From: Scatosoma sp045660265
GTDB lineage: Bacteria > Bacillota > Clostridia > Christensenellales > Borkfalkiaceae
NCBI GenBank assembly: GCA_045660265.1
Contig: JAZRDM010000011.1
Location: 1-59,312 of the forward strand
Direction of reading: 5' to 3'
Length of the DNA: 59,312 bases
In this document: piece by piece, positions 1 through 8,035 of the stretch
How positions within the stretch are numbered: the stretch's first letter is position 1
How the letters are laid out: each line of letters opens with the position of its first letter
Notes under the pieces: model-generated
The model's database searches: none
What the model was told of the DNA's origin: nothing
Seen by the model: only the letters and a program-made list of their open reading frames with translations
Program-made: the position numbers and the translations under genes

Positions 1-393
1 CATGGCTACGATCCGACTTTAAGGAGTAAAATTTTTGATTTAAGCGTGTTAGTTTCTCCGCAAAACGCGCAAACTGTTTCTAAAAAGGCAAAGGATAAAA
101 AACGTTCAAACGGCGTGCAAATCACGAAATCGCTTAATCCAAAGCCTACGCCGTCGTTAGAAATCAACGTAATCGGCTTAACCGTTGCGGAAGCGTTACC
201 CGAAGTGGAAGCGTGTATCGATTCCGCCGTAATTTCCAACCTTGAAGAAGTGCGCATCGTACACGGTGTTGGTACGGGCAGATTGCGCGCAGGCATTCAC
301 GATTATTTACGCAGTAACCGACACGTCGAAAGCTATCGTCTGGGTAAATACGGGGAAGGGGAAGCCGGGGTGACCATCGCAAAAATTCGTTAA
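1..393 (+). CDS. mutS2: MutS2 (Smr domain end), 5' truncated by window
   Basis: The reading frame is open from the first base, so this is the last 130 residues of a longer protein cut by the window edge. The C-terminal ~80 residues form a Smr domain: a strand ending INVIGLT, the core motif HGVGTGRLR, and the ending FRLG/YGEGG-like segment (YRLGKYGEGEAGVTI), which is the pattern that closes MutS2. The stretch before it is a basic linker (KKAKDKKR). MutS2 family proteins act in ribosome collision rescue and recombination control, and the Smr domain carries nuclease activity. The usual LDLRG motif reads INVIG here, so the Asp is absent; I do not know whether that affects activity. A free-standing Smr protein is possible but less likely. 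Confidence 0.85.
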   Translation, partial: HGYDPTLRSKIFDLSVLVSPQNAQTVSKKAKDKKRSNGVQITKSLNPKPTPSLEINVIGLTVAEALPEVEACIDSAVISNLEEVRIVHGVGTGRLRAGIHDYLRSNRHVESYRLGKYGEGEAGVTIAKIR

Positions 394-476
394 ATGCACA
401 AAAGCTTTGCTTTCAAGCATAACCGCATAAAAAGAAAAATAGGATAACTTATACTCTATTTTAAGGCGGTTATAAT

Positions 477-1214
477 ATGAAAGTAAAAAACGAAGGCTCT
501 TCCACTCATATTCTAAAAAAATTAGCGCCTAATTTGGTGCTTGGCGTACTTGCCTTGTCGGTAGGGATTCTTTGTCTTTCCCCCACGCAAAACGAAATTT
601 TAACCGAAGGCTTGCAAGCAAATATTTATTCGTCCGCAGGGAAAAACGGCACGGGCATATCTTTGATGTTTAATGTCTATTCTGGAACGGACGAGGTATA
701 TCAAATTTTAGACGTTTTAGAAAAGTTTGAAGCGAAAGCTAGCTTTTTTATCGGCGGTTGTTGGGCGGACGATAACGCCGCTTGCCTTAAAAGCATATTT
801 CTTGCGGGGCACGAGCTTGGTAATCACGGTTATTTTCATAAAGACCATAAAGGGCTAAATTTGTTGGAAAATCAAAGGGAAATCGCTACCTGCAACCGTT
901 TTATCGAACTAACCGTCGGCGTTGCTCCTACGCTGTTTGCACCGCCTTCCGGGGCGTATGGTAATGCTACCCTTTCCGCTTGCGAAGCGTTGAATATGAA
1001 AACGATTTTATGGTCAAAGGATACCATCGACTGGCGCGATCAAGATGAGGGAAAAATCTATGCGCGCGCAACAAAAAATGCTGTAAAAGGGGATTTCGTT
1101 TTGATGCACCCTACAAAAGCAACCGTAGCGGCGCTGGACGATATTTTGCAGTATTATAATTCATTAAATATAAAACTAGTTACAGTATCAGAAAATTTAC
1201 AGGAGTTAATATAA
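477..1214 (+). CDS. YlxY-like polysaccharide deacetylase family protein (NodB fold, probably inactive)
   Basis: A 245-residue protein with one N-terminal membrane anchor (residues ~15-35) and a NodB-like domain. Visible motifs are the family-2 motif as GNHGYFH, FAPPSGAYG for motif 3, and the DTIDWRD and LMHPT motifs near the end. Motif 1, normally TFDDG with the catalytic base and a metal ligand, reads MFNVYSG, so both Asp are missing. From memory this is typical of the YlxY subgroup in spore formers. The stop overlaps the start of the M16 peptidase by one base (TAATG), so the two are translationally coupled; ylxY and the peptidase mlpA are also neighbours in Bacillus. Ribosome binding site: AAGGCGG. 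Likely extracytoplasmic. A true enzymatic role is doubtful. Confidence 0.8.
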   Translation: MKVKNEGSSTHILKKLAPNLVLGVLALSVGILCLSPTQNEILTEGLQANIYSSAGKNGTGISLMFNVYSGTDEVYQILDVLEKFEAKASFFIGGCWADDNAACLKSIFLAGHELGNHGYFHKDHKGLNLLENQREIATCNRFIELTVGVAPTLFAPPSGAYGNATLSACEALNMKTILWSKDTIDWRDQDEGKIYARATKNAVKGDFVLMHPTKATVAALDDILQYYNSLNIKLVTVSENLQELI

Positions 1215-2452
1215 TGGTTCACGAAAAAAGATATAGCAACGGGCTTCGCCTTGTTGTAAAAGAAATGCAAGGCTTAATGTCCGTTACTATGGGCATACTC
1301 GTCGGTACGGGTGCAAGCGCGGAGCGAGAGGAAGAAGACGGCATCTCTCACTTCATTGAACATATGCAATTTAAAGGCACAAAAACGCGTAGCGCTTTCG
1401 AGCTTTCGGATGCGTTCGATCGTATCGGTGCGCAAATCAATGCGTTTACCGGTAAAGACTTGACTTGTTATTATTCTAAATGTACGTCCGACCATACCGC
1501 CACTTGCTTTGAATTGCTTTCTGATTTATTCTTAAATTCCACCTTTCCCGAAGAAGAAATGGAACGGGAAAAAGGGGTTGTTTGCGAAGAGATTTCTATG
1601 AACGAAGATACCCCCGAAGATTTGTGTTTGGATTTACTTTCCAGCGCATTTTACGGCAAGGAAAACTTTGGCAGAAATATTTTGGGGACGTCGGAACGCG
1701 TAAAAAGCTTTACAGTAGCGGATATTTTACGCTATAAAAAAGCGCGTTATTGTCCTCAAAACATCGTAATTTCCTTTGCGGGCGCAATCGATATGGCAAC
1801 CGCGCAAGCGCTTGTTGAAAGCTATTTTGGCAATTTATCGGCGGGGGAATATGAAGATAGAAAGACGAAGATTATTAAGCCGCATCTTTCCTTGGTGAAG
1901 TGTAAACCCATTGAACAAATGCATCTTGCCATTGCCTATCCCGCCGTACCGCGTGGGGATAAAAGAGAGGATATGTTCACGGCTATTAACTCCGTTTTAG
2001 GCGGGTCGATGAGCGCGCGTTTATTCCAAGAAGTACGTGAAAAACGCGGGCTTGCTTACTCGGTATATTCTTATATTTCCGCATTTTCCGAATGCGCGTC
2101 GCAAAATATCTATGCGGGCGTAAATCCCAGCAATTTACAGCAAGCATACGACGCAATCAATGCCGTAATTCACGATATGAAAGAGAATGGCATTAGCGAA
2201 GATGAATTTTTGCGCAGCCGCGAACAAATGAAATCAAGTATGTTTTTCAGTAACGAAAGCAGCAACTCGCAAATGCTTTTATACGGTAGATATATGTTGA
2301 ATTTCAATAAGATTTTCGACTTTGAAGAAAAACTTAATCGCATTAACGCTATGACGTATGCGGACGCGCAGGAAACTCTTTCCATTATGTTTAATGAAAA
2401 AGAAAAGGCGGTTGCGCTTGTCGGGAATACGGACACGCCGTTAAGCCTTTAA
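1214..2452 (+). CDS. mlpA: M16 family zinc peptidase (MlpA/YmxG-like)
   Basis: A 412-residue single-chain M16 (pitrilysin/processing-peptidase) metalloprotease. The inverted zinc motif HxxEH is present as His46-x-x-Glu49-His50, and the distal acidic ligand lies in the EEISMNEDTPED segment. The second half carries the usual REKRGLAYSVYS motif that closes the substrate chamber. Length matches Bacillus MlpA (about 409). It is cytoplasmic, with no signal peptide. Translation is coupled to the YlxY-like gene through a TAATG overlap. The family name is secure; the substrate is unknown. Confidence 0.85.
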   Translation: MVHEKRYSNGLRLVVKEMQGLMSVTMGILVGTGASAEREEEDGISHFIEHMQFKGTKTRSAFELSDAFDRIGAQINAFTGKDLTCYYSKCTSDHTATCFELLSDLFLNSTFPEEEMEREKGVVCEEISMNEDTPEDLCLDLLSSAFYGKENFGRNILGTSERVKSFTVADILRYKKARYCPQNIVISFAGAIDMATAQALVESYFGNLSAGEYEDRKTKIIKPHLSLVKCKPIEQMHLAIAYPAVPRGDKREDMFTAINSVLGGSMSARLFQEVREKRGLAYSVYSYISAFSECASQNIYAGVNPSNLQQAYDAINAVIHDMKENGISEDEFLRSREQMKSSMFFSNESSNSQMLLYGRYMLNFNKIFDFEEKLNRINAMTYADAQETLSIMFNEKEKAVALVGNTDTPLSL

Positions 2453-2453
2453 T

Positions 2454-2948
2454 ATGAAAGGCGTATTCACGTACGAAACGGGCTTTCCACCTGTTTACGA
2501 TACAAATAGCAGGGTGTTAATTTTAGGCAGTTTTCCGTCCGTAAAAAGCCGTGAAATACAGTTTTATTACGGGCATAAGCAAAATCGGTTCTGGAAAACG
2601 CTTTGCGAATATTTTAACGAACCTATACCGCAAGACGTAGAAGGAAAACGAACTTTTTTGCTTGGCAATCATATTGCGCTTTGGGATATTGCTCACTCTT
2701 GCGAAATCGTCGGCTCGTCCGACGCGTCCATTAAAAACGTGGAAGTAGTGGATTTAAGCGAACTTCTTACAAACACCAAGATTGAGAAGATATTTTTAAA
2801 CGGAAATTTGGCATATGAATTGTTTTTAAGTAAGTATAAAGAAATAGAGATACCCTATCAAAAATTGCCCTCTACAAGCCCTGCAAATCCACGATTTTCT
2901 TCTAAAATTTGGACGGAGGCATTAGATGCAGTATTTAGAAATGCTTAA
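2454..2948 (+). CDS. DNA-deoxyinosine glycosylase (UDG superfamily, HDG type)
   Basis: A 164-residue protein with the uracil-DNA-glycosylase fold. The N-terminal active-site region LILGSFPS is followed by YYGHKQNRFW, and the C-terminal DNA-intercalating region reads LPSTSPAN. This combination is characteristic of the hypoxanthine-DNA glycosylases, which remove deaminated adenine in base-excision repair. It starts two bases after the peptidase stop and its 3' end overlaps the next gene by 23 bases, so it sits in a tightly packed operon with another DNA-repair gene. I infer specificity from motifs only; uracil activity cannot be excluded. Confidence 0.8.
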   Translation: MKGVFTYETGFPPVYDTNSRVLILGSFPSVKSREIQFYYGHKQNRFWKTLCEYFNEPIPQDVEGKRTFLLGNHIALWDIAHSCEIVGSSDASIKNVEVVDLSELLTNTKIEKIFLNGNLAYELFLSKYKEIEIPYQKLPSTSPANPRFSSKIWTEALDAVFRNA

Positions 2949-3609
2949 AATTTTACAATCTTATGCCGAGGCGGACTTTGCCAAATTTCAAAGGCGGTTA
3001 ATTCATACGGATAGAGAAATTTTAGGGGTGCGCACGCCGACTTTACGAAAAATTGCCAAGGAATATAGAGGGGATATAGACAAGCTCTTTTCCTTCCCTA
3101 ATGATTATTACGAAATTGTATTTATAAAATTAACGGTAGTTTCCCATTTGCCGTATAAAACGTTTATAAAATACGTTGAAAATTGCGTAGAACTTATGGA
3201 TAATTGGGCGCTCTGTGACAGCTTTAAATATAACAAAATATTATGTAACCGCGAAGAATTTTTGCCGATTTTGGAAACACTATTTTCCACGGAGCAAGAA
3301 TTTTATCAGCGCTATGCAGTCGTTTCTTTGTTGTATTATTACGTTGACCAGCCTTATTTGGCATGCATAAAGGACTATATTCTTCGTGCAAATACGCAAT
3401 ATTATTACGTACATATGGCGGTGGCTTGGTTGATTGCAGAGGTACTTATCAAGTATTATGAAAAGGGTTTGCAATTATTAGAAGCTGTGAAATACGACGT
3501 AAAAACACATAATAAAGCAATACAAAAAGCCGTTGAAAGTTATCGACTTACACAAGAACAAAAAAAGAATTTATATTCTTTAAAAATAAAACAACCAAAT
3601 AAAAGGTAG
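2926..3609 (+). CDS. AlkD-like DNA alkylation repair protein (HEAT-like)
   Basis: A 227-residue, helix-rich protein of the AlkC/AlkD HEAT-like repeat family. Supporting patterns are GVRTPTLRKIAKEY near residue 35, ELMDNWALCD near residue 90 (the Trp/Asp pair that contacts the lesion in AlkD) and the basic C-terminal repeat KTHNKAIQKAVESYR. AlkD proteins excise cationic alkylated bases without base flipping. The start lies inside the upstream glycosylase gene (23-base overlap, GGAGG ribosome binding site inside that gene), so the two repair enzymes are made together. The protein is unusually rich in Tyr and Lys. Confidence 0.8.
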   Translation: MQYLEMLKILQSYAEADFAKFQRRLIHTDREILGVRTPTLRKIAKEYRGDIDKLFSFPNDYYEIVFIKLTVVSHLPYKTFIKYVENCVELMDNWALCDSFKYNKILCNREEFLPILETLFSTEQEFYQRYAVVSLLYYYVDQPYLACIKDYILRANTQYYYVHMAVAWLIAEVLIKYYEKGLQLLEAVKYDVKTHNKAIQKAVESYRLTQEQKKNLYSLKIKQPNKR

Positions 3610-3614
3610 TAGCT

Positions 3615-5783
3615 ATGGATATTTTACAAATCATTACTGACGAATTTAACTTGAACCCAACGCACGCGCGTAACATTATTGATTTAATTGACGAGGGGAA
3701 CACCATTCCCTTTATTGCCCGTTATCGTAAAGAAATGACGGGTGCTTGCGACGACCAAGTTTTGCGTGAACTTTTTGATAGACTTACATACTTGCGTAAC
3801 TTACAAAAACGTAAGGACGAAGTTGCAAAATCTATTTCAGAACAAGGCAAAATGACGGAAGAAATCCAAGTTGCGCTTGATAAGGCGGTAACACTTACCG
3901 AAGTGGAAGATATTTACCGCCCTTATAAACAAAAGCGTAAAACACGTGCGTCGGTTGCAATCGCAAAAGGGTTACAACCTTTGGCGGATGCTATTTTGGC
4001 GCAGGATAAAACGCTTAACGTCCAAGCAGAAGCGGAAAAATATATCACCGAAGAAGTAAAAACTGCGCAAGAAGCGATTGCAGGCGCGCAGGATATTATT
4101 GCGGAAATTATCTCGGACGATGCCGCAACACGCAAAAAATTACGTAATTTCTTCTTTAAACACGGCGAAATCGTGTCCGCTTACGCAAAAGGCAAAGAAG
4201 CGGAAGACGAAACCAAAACGTACGGTATGTATGCGGATTATTGTGAACCTGTAAGTGAAGTAAAAAGCCACCGAGTTCTTGCGTTAAATCGCGGGGAAAA
4301 GGAAGAATTCTTAAAGGTTTCTTTGGTTGTAGACACCGATTTTGCAAAGCGTATTACGGCGGCAAGTTTCTTGAAAGACGGCGGGGAAAGCAGCGCAATT
4401 GTTAAAGCGGCAGCGGAAGACGGATATGATAGATTGATCGCTCCGTCCGTAGAACGTGAAGTTCGCGCGCAACTTTTCGACGACGCGAGCGAGCAAGCAA
4501 TTAAAATGTTTGAGCTTAACCTCAAACCCTTGCTGATGCAACCGCCCGTTAAGGATAAAATTACAATGGGCTGGGACCCTGCATTCCGCACGGGTTGTAA
4601 AATTTGTGTGGTGGACGGTACGGGTAAGGTGTTGGATAAAACGGTAGTTTTCCCTACGCCCCCTCAAAACAAAATTACGGAAGCAAAATTCATTTTAAAG
4701 CAATTGATCGCAAAGCATAAGGTTGAAGTGATTTCTTGCGGTAACGGTACGGCAAGCAAGGAAAGTGAAATCTTTATTGCGGAACTTATCAAAGAAATCA
4801 AGCAGGAAACGGGTAGAGAAGTGGGGTACGTTATCGTAAACGAAGCGGGTGCGTCCGTTTATTCGGCAAGTGCGCTCGGTGCGGAAGAATTCCCTGATTA
4901 CGACGTAACCGCACGTAGCGCAGTGTCTATTGCAAGACGTTTGCAAGACCCGCTTGCGGAATTGATTAAAATTGACCCGAAATCCATCGGCGTTGGACAA
5001 TATCAACACGATATGAACGAAAAACGCCTTGACGGCGCACTTTCGGGCGTATTGGAAGACTGCGTAAACAGTGTAGGCGTCGATTTGAATACGGCAAGCG
5101 TATCTCTTTTGAAATTCGTTGCGGGGTTGAATGCTTCCGTGGCGAAAAATATCGTAGCATATAGAGAAGAAAACGGTAAATTTAAATCCCGTAAACAACT
5201 TCTTAAAGTGCCTAAACTTGGGGAAAAAGCATATACGCAATGCGCAGGTTTCTTGCGTATTGACGGCGGCGAAAATATATTAGATAACACCGCGGTACAC
5301 CCAGAATCCTACGCAAAAGCCGAAAAACTTTTGTCTTTGTTCTCTTATACCAAAGAGGACGTAAAAGCGCGTAGAATCGACGATTTACGCCGTAAAATCA
5401 AAGCGTACGGCGAAGAACGCGCGGCAAAAGAAACTGAACTTGACGGCGCAACGCTCAACGACATCGTTACCGAGTTGATGAAGCCTGGCCGCGATATTCG
5501 CGATGCTTTACCTGCGCCGATGCTTCGTAAAGATATTATGGGCATTGAAGATTTAAAGGTTGGTATGGAATTGACGGGTACGGTACGCAACGTAGTCGAT
5601 TTCGGTGCGTTCATTGATATCGGCGTACACCAAGACGGTTTGGTGCATATTTCGGAAATCACCGAAAAATATATCCGCCATCCGTCGGAAGTGTTAAAGG
5701 TAGGACAAATCGTACAAGTATGGGTCAAAGACGTTGATGTGAAGAAGAACCGCATCGGCTTGACGATGAAAAAGAAGAAATAA
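3615..5783 (+). CDS. tex: Tex family RNA-binding transcription accessory protein
   Basis: A 722-residue protein with the full Tex layout: N-terminal Tex domain beginning with the NLNPTHARNIIDLIDEGNTIPFIARYRKE-type region, a YqgF/RNase-H-like domain from about residue 320 (GWDPAFRTGCKICVVDGTG), HhH helices (ALSGVLEDCVNSVGVDLNTAS; FKSRKQLLKVPKLG) and a C-terminal S1 RNA-binding domain (GTVRNVVDFGAFIDIGVHQDGLVH). Each quoted family region is recognised, and length is normal. The start ATG follows the AlkD stop by five bases with AAAAGGTAG upstream. Tex acts with RNA polymerase and RNA in the cytoplasm; its precise role is not settled. Confidence 0.93.
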   Translation: MDILQIITDEFNLNPTHARNIIDLIDEGNTIPFIARYRKEMTGACDDQVLRELFDRLTYLRNLQKRKDEVAKSISEQGKMTEEIQVALDKAVTLTEVEDIYRPYKQKRKTRASVAIAKGLQPLADAILAQDKTLNVQAEAEKYITEEVKTAQEAIAGAQDIIAEIISDDAATRKKLRNFFFKHGEIVSAYAKGKEAEDETKTYGMYADYCEPVSEVKSHRVLALNRGEKEEFLKVSLVVDTDFAKRITAASFLKDGGESSAIVKAAAEDGYDRLIAPSVEREVRAQLFDDASEQAIKMFELNLKPLLMQPPVKDKITMGWDPAFRTGCKICVVDGTGKVLDKTVVFPTPPQNKITEAKFILKQLIAKHKVEVISCGNGTASKESEIFIAELIKEIKQETGREVGYVIVNEAGASVYSASALGAEEFPDYDVTARSAVSIARRLQDPLAELIKIDPKSIGVGQYQHDMNEKRLDGALSGVLEDCVNSVGVDLNTASVSLLKFVAGLNASVAKNIVAYREENGKFKSRKQLLKVPKLGEKAYTQCAGFLRIDGGENILDNTAVHPESYAKAEKLLSLFSYTKEDVKARRIDDLRRKIKAYGEERAAKETELDGATLNDIVTELMKPGRDIRDALPAPMLRKDIMGIEDLKVGMELTGTVRNVVDFGAFIDIGVHQDGLVHISEITEKYIRHPSEVLKVGQIVQVWVKDVDVKKNRIGLTMKKKK

Positions 5784-5794
5784 TGGAAAAACAC

Positions 5795-5823
5795 TTGACT
5801 TTTTTTGTGCTATCTATTAAAAT
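5795..5823 (+). promoter_or_regulatory. Promoter of acpP
   Basis: A -35 TTGACT (5795-5800) and a -10 TAAAAT (5818-5823) are separated by 17 bases. A TATAAT overlaps just downstream (5823-5828) but would need a 22-base spacer. The acpP start is 46 bases downstream of the -10. Confidence 0.55.
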
Positions 5824-5868
5824 ATAATTTAGAGAAACAAACAAACTCTTATCAATGGAGGAAATCTT

Positions 5869-6096
5869 ATGTTAGAAAAAGTACGTGAAATGCTTGCGGA
5901 AGCATTGAATATTCCCGTAGAAAAGGTTACGCCTGATGCGGAAATCGTAAAAGATCTTGGCGCTGACTCTTTGGACCTTATCGAACTTCTTACACAGTTA
6001 GAAGATGAACACGGTATCGTAATTCCCGATACGGACGTAGAAGGGTTGGTAACGGTTGCCGACGTTGCGGCTGAAATCGAAAAACTCGTTAAGTAA
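5869..6096 (+). CDS. acpP: Acyl carrier protein
   Basis: A 75-residue acidic protein with the phosphopantetheine attachment motif GADSLD (Ser near residue 36) and the helix pattern LIELLTQLEDEHGI that is typical of ACP. It carries growing fatty-acyl chains on 4'-phosphopantetheine in the cytoplasm. Strong ribosome binding site (GGAGG) at 8 bases from ATG. It is monocistronic: its own promoter and a strong terminator flank it, and no fab genes are adjacent, unlike the common fab-operon setting. Confidence 0.95.
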   Translation: MLEKVREMLAEALNIPVEKVTPDAEIVKDLGADSLDLIELLTQLEDEHGIVIPDTDVEGLVTVADVAAEIEKLVK

Positions 6097-6102
6097 TGAA
6101 AG

Positions 6103-6138
6103 AGAAAGGCTTTTGGAAAACCAAAGGTCTTTCTTTTT
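6103..6138 (+). terminator. Terminator after acpP
   Basis: Stem AGAAAGGC..TTTGG against CCAAA..GTCTTTCT with an AAAA loop, followed by a T run. It lies just after the acpP stop. Confidence 0.85.
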
Positions 6139-6173
6139 GTATCTAAAATATCGCATTGTATCTTACAAAACGT

Positions 6174-6202
6174 TTGCTTAAAAGCATTTTATATGCTATA
6201 AT
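6174..6202 (+). promoter_or_regulatory. Promoter of the ABC-F gene
   Basis: TTGCTT (6174-6179), a 17-base spacer and TATAAT (6197-6202), 31 bases before the start codon. Confidence 0.75.
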
Positions 6203-6232
6203 GCATTGGTAAATATATTTTTGAGGTGTTCC

Positions 6233-7810
6233 ATGTTACAGGTTACCGGTGTTTCGCTGCAATACGGCAGCAAAAAGTTGTTTGAAGACGTAAATTTGAA
6301 ATTCACAAAGGGGAATTGCTATGGTATTATCGGCGCAAACGGCGCAGGTAAATCCACCTTCCTTAAAGTTCTTTCGGGTGAAGTAGAGCCCCAAAAAGGT
6401 TTTGTTTCGTTGGATAAAAACGAGCGTATGTCCGTTTTACAACAAAACCAAAATATGTACGATAACGAAACGGTTTTGCGTACGGTAATGCTTGGGTTTA
6501 AGCGTCTTGTTGAAATTATGGACGAAAAGGACGCGTTGTATATGAAGCCCGATTTTTCGGAAGAGGACGGTGTTCGCGCGGCAGAACTTGAAAGTGAATT
6601 TGCCGAAATGAACGGTTACGACGCGGAATTCCAAGCAGCGCAACTTCTTAACGCGCTGGATATTCACGAGGAATTGCATTACTGTTTGATGAGCGATTTG
6701 GACGCAAAGCAAAAAGTCCGCGTTTTGTTGGCGCAGGCGCTTTTCGGCGACCCTGACGTACTTCTTTTGGACGAACCTACCAACAACTTGGACATTAAAA
6801 CGGTGCGTTGGTTAGAAAATTATTTGATGGACTTTGAAAACACCATCATTATCGTATCCCACAACCGTCACTTCTTAAATAAGGTATGCACCAACATTTG
6901 CGACGTTGACTTTGGTAAAATCAATATGTACGTCGGTAACTATGATTTCTGGTATCAAACCAGCCAGTTGCTTGCGCGTCAACAAAAGGAACAAAATAAG
7001 AAAGCGGAGCAACGCGCGAAAGAATTGCAAGACTTCATTGCAAGATTTGCGGCAAACGCTTCCAAGTCCCGTCAAGCAACTTCGCGTAAAAAAGAATTGG
7101 AAAAACTTACGATTAACGACTTTAAGCCTTCCCTTCGTAAATATCCTTACATTGATTTCAAGTTTGAAAAGGATATTGGCAACGACATTCTTATGGTCGA
7201 AGGCTTGACCAAAGAGGGGTACTTCAAGGACGTAAGCTTCACCGTTCAACGCAACGAAAAAATCGGCATCGTATCGGATAAGAGTACAACCCTTACAATG
7301 CTGTACGACATTTTAATGGGAAAAGAACAGCCCGACGCAGGTACGGTTAAGTGGGGGAAGACGATTACGACTTCCTATTTCCCTCAAAACAACAACGAAT
7401 ATTTCCAAGACTGCGATTTAAACTTGGTGGAATGGCTTTCGCAATTCTCTAACGACCACTACGAAGAATATCTTCGCGGCTGGTTGGGCAGAATGTTATT
7501 CTCGGGTGAAGAAGCTTTAAAGAAAGCAAAAGTATTATCCGGTGGCGAAAAAGTACGTTGTATGTTGTCCAAAATGATGTTGGAAGGCAGCAACTTCCTT
7601 ATTTTCGACGAACCGACCAACCACCTCGACCTTGAATCAATTACGGCTTTGAACAACGGGTTGAGTAATTATAAAGGCTGTATGCTTTTAACCTCGCACG
7701 ACCAAGAATTGATGAATACGGTTGCCAACCGTATTATTGAAATCAATGAAACCAAATGCTACGACCGTCAAGTCACCTACGATGAATACATTGACGAAAC
7801 ACACGTTTAA
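6233..7810 (+). CDS. ABC-F family ATPase (YbiT/Ettas-like)
   Basis: A 525-residue soluble protein with two ABC nucleotide-binding domains and no membrane segments. Domain 1 has Walker A GANGAGKST and Walker B LLLDEPTNNLD; domain 2 has signature LSGGEKVR and IFDEPTNHLD. The second Walker A is degenerate (GIVSDKSTT), so domain 2 may bind ATP poorly. A long charged linker (about residues 235-310, rich in Lys, Arg and Gln) joins the domains, as in ribosome-bound ABC-F proteins. I chose ATG 6233, preceded by GAGGTG, over an in-frame upstream codon. The layout resembles the housekeeping YbiT/YkpA type rather than an antibiotic-resistance factor. Confidence 0.88.
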   Translation: MLQVTGVSLQYGSKKLFEDVNLKFTKGNCYGIIGANGAGKSTFLKVLSGEVEPQKGFVSLDKNERMSVLQQNQNMYDNETVLRTVMLGFKRLVEIMDEKDALYMKPDFSEEDGVRAAELESEFAEMNGYDAEFQAAQLLNALDIHEELHYCLMSDLDAKQKVRVLLAQALFGDPDVLLLDEPTNNLDIKTVRWLENYLMDFENTIIIVSHNRHFLNKVCTNICDVDFGKINMYVGNYDFWYQTSQLLARQQKEQNKKAEQRAKELQDFIARFAANASKSRQATSRKKELEKLTINDFKPSLRKYPYIDFKFEKDIGNDILMVEGLTKEGYFKDVSFTVQRNEKIGIVSDKSTTLTMLYDILMGKEQPDAGTVKWGKTITTSYFPQNNNEYFQDCDLNLVEWLSQFSNDHYEEYLRGWLGRMLFSGEEALKKAKVLSGGEKVRCMLSKMMLEGSNFLIFDEPTNHLDLESITALNNGLSNYKGCMLLTSHDQELMNTVANRIIEINETKCYDRQVTYDEYIDETHV

Positions 7811-7827
7811 TTGCATAAAAAAGTCAA

Positions 7828-7862
7828 AAAAGAGCAACGCAAGACCTGTGTTGCTCTTTTAA
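7828..7862 (+). terminator. Terminator after ABC-F gene
   Basis: Perfect stem AAAAGAGCAAC (7828-7838) with GTTGCTCTTTT (7850-7860), ending in a T tract. Confidence 0.9.
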
Positions 7863-7871
7863 TTTACATAA

Positions 7872-7888
7872 TTCGACAAACTTCGACG
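7872..7888 (+). promoter_or_regulatory. Tandem Spo0A (0A) boxes upstream of spo0A
   Basis: TTCGACA at 7872-7878 is the exact reverse complement of the 0A box TGTCGAA. TTCGACG at 7882-7888 differs by one base. They are spaced exactly 10 bp, one helical turn, and lie about 60 bp upstream of the spo0A -35 element in non-coding DNA. This supports autoregulation by Spo0A. Confidence 0.7.
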
Positions 7889-7949
7889 GAATTTTGAACA
7901 ATATTTTTTATTTATTGGAAAATAATATTGAATATTGTAAAATAATCGG

Positions 7950-7978
7950 TTGACGAGTGGAAAAATTTGTTATATAAT
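7950..7978 (+). promoter_or_regulatory. Promoter of spo0A
   Basis: TTGACG (7950-7955), a 17-base spacer and TATAAT (7973-7978): close to a sigma-A consensus. No sigma-H pattern was recognised. Confidence 0.8.
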
Positions 7979-8035
7979 GCTTATAGTCAAACGCGTGACG
8001 ACAATCAATTCCAAAATAATACCAAAAGGTGGGTT

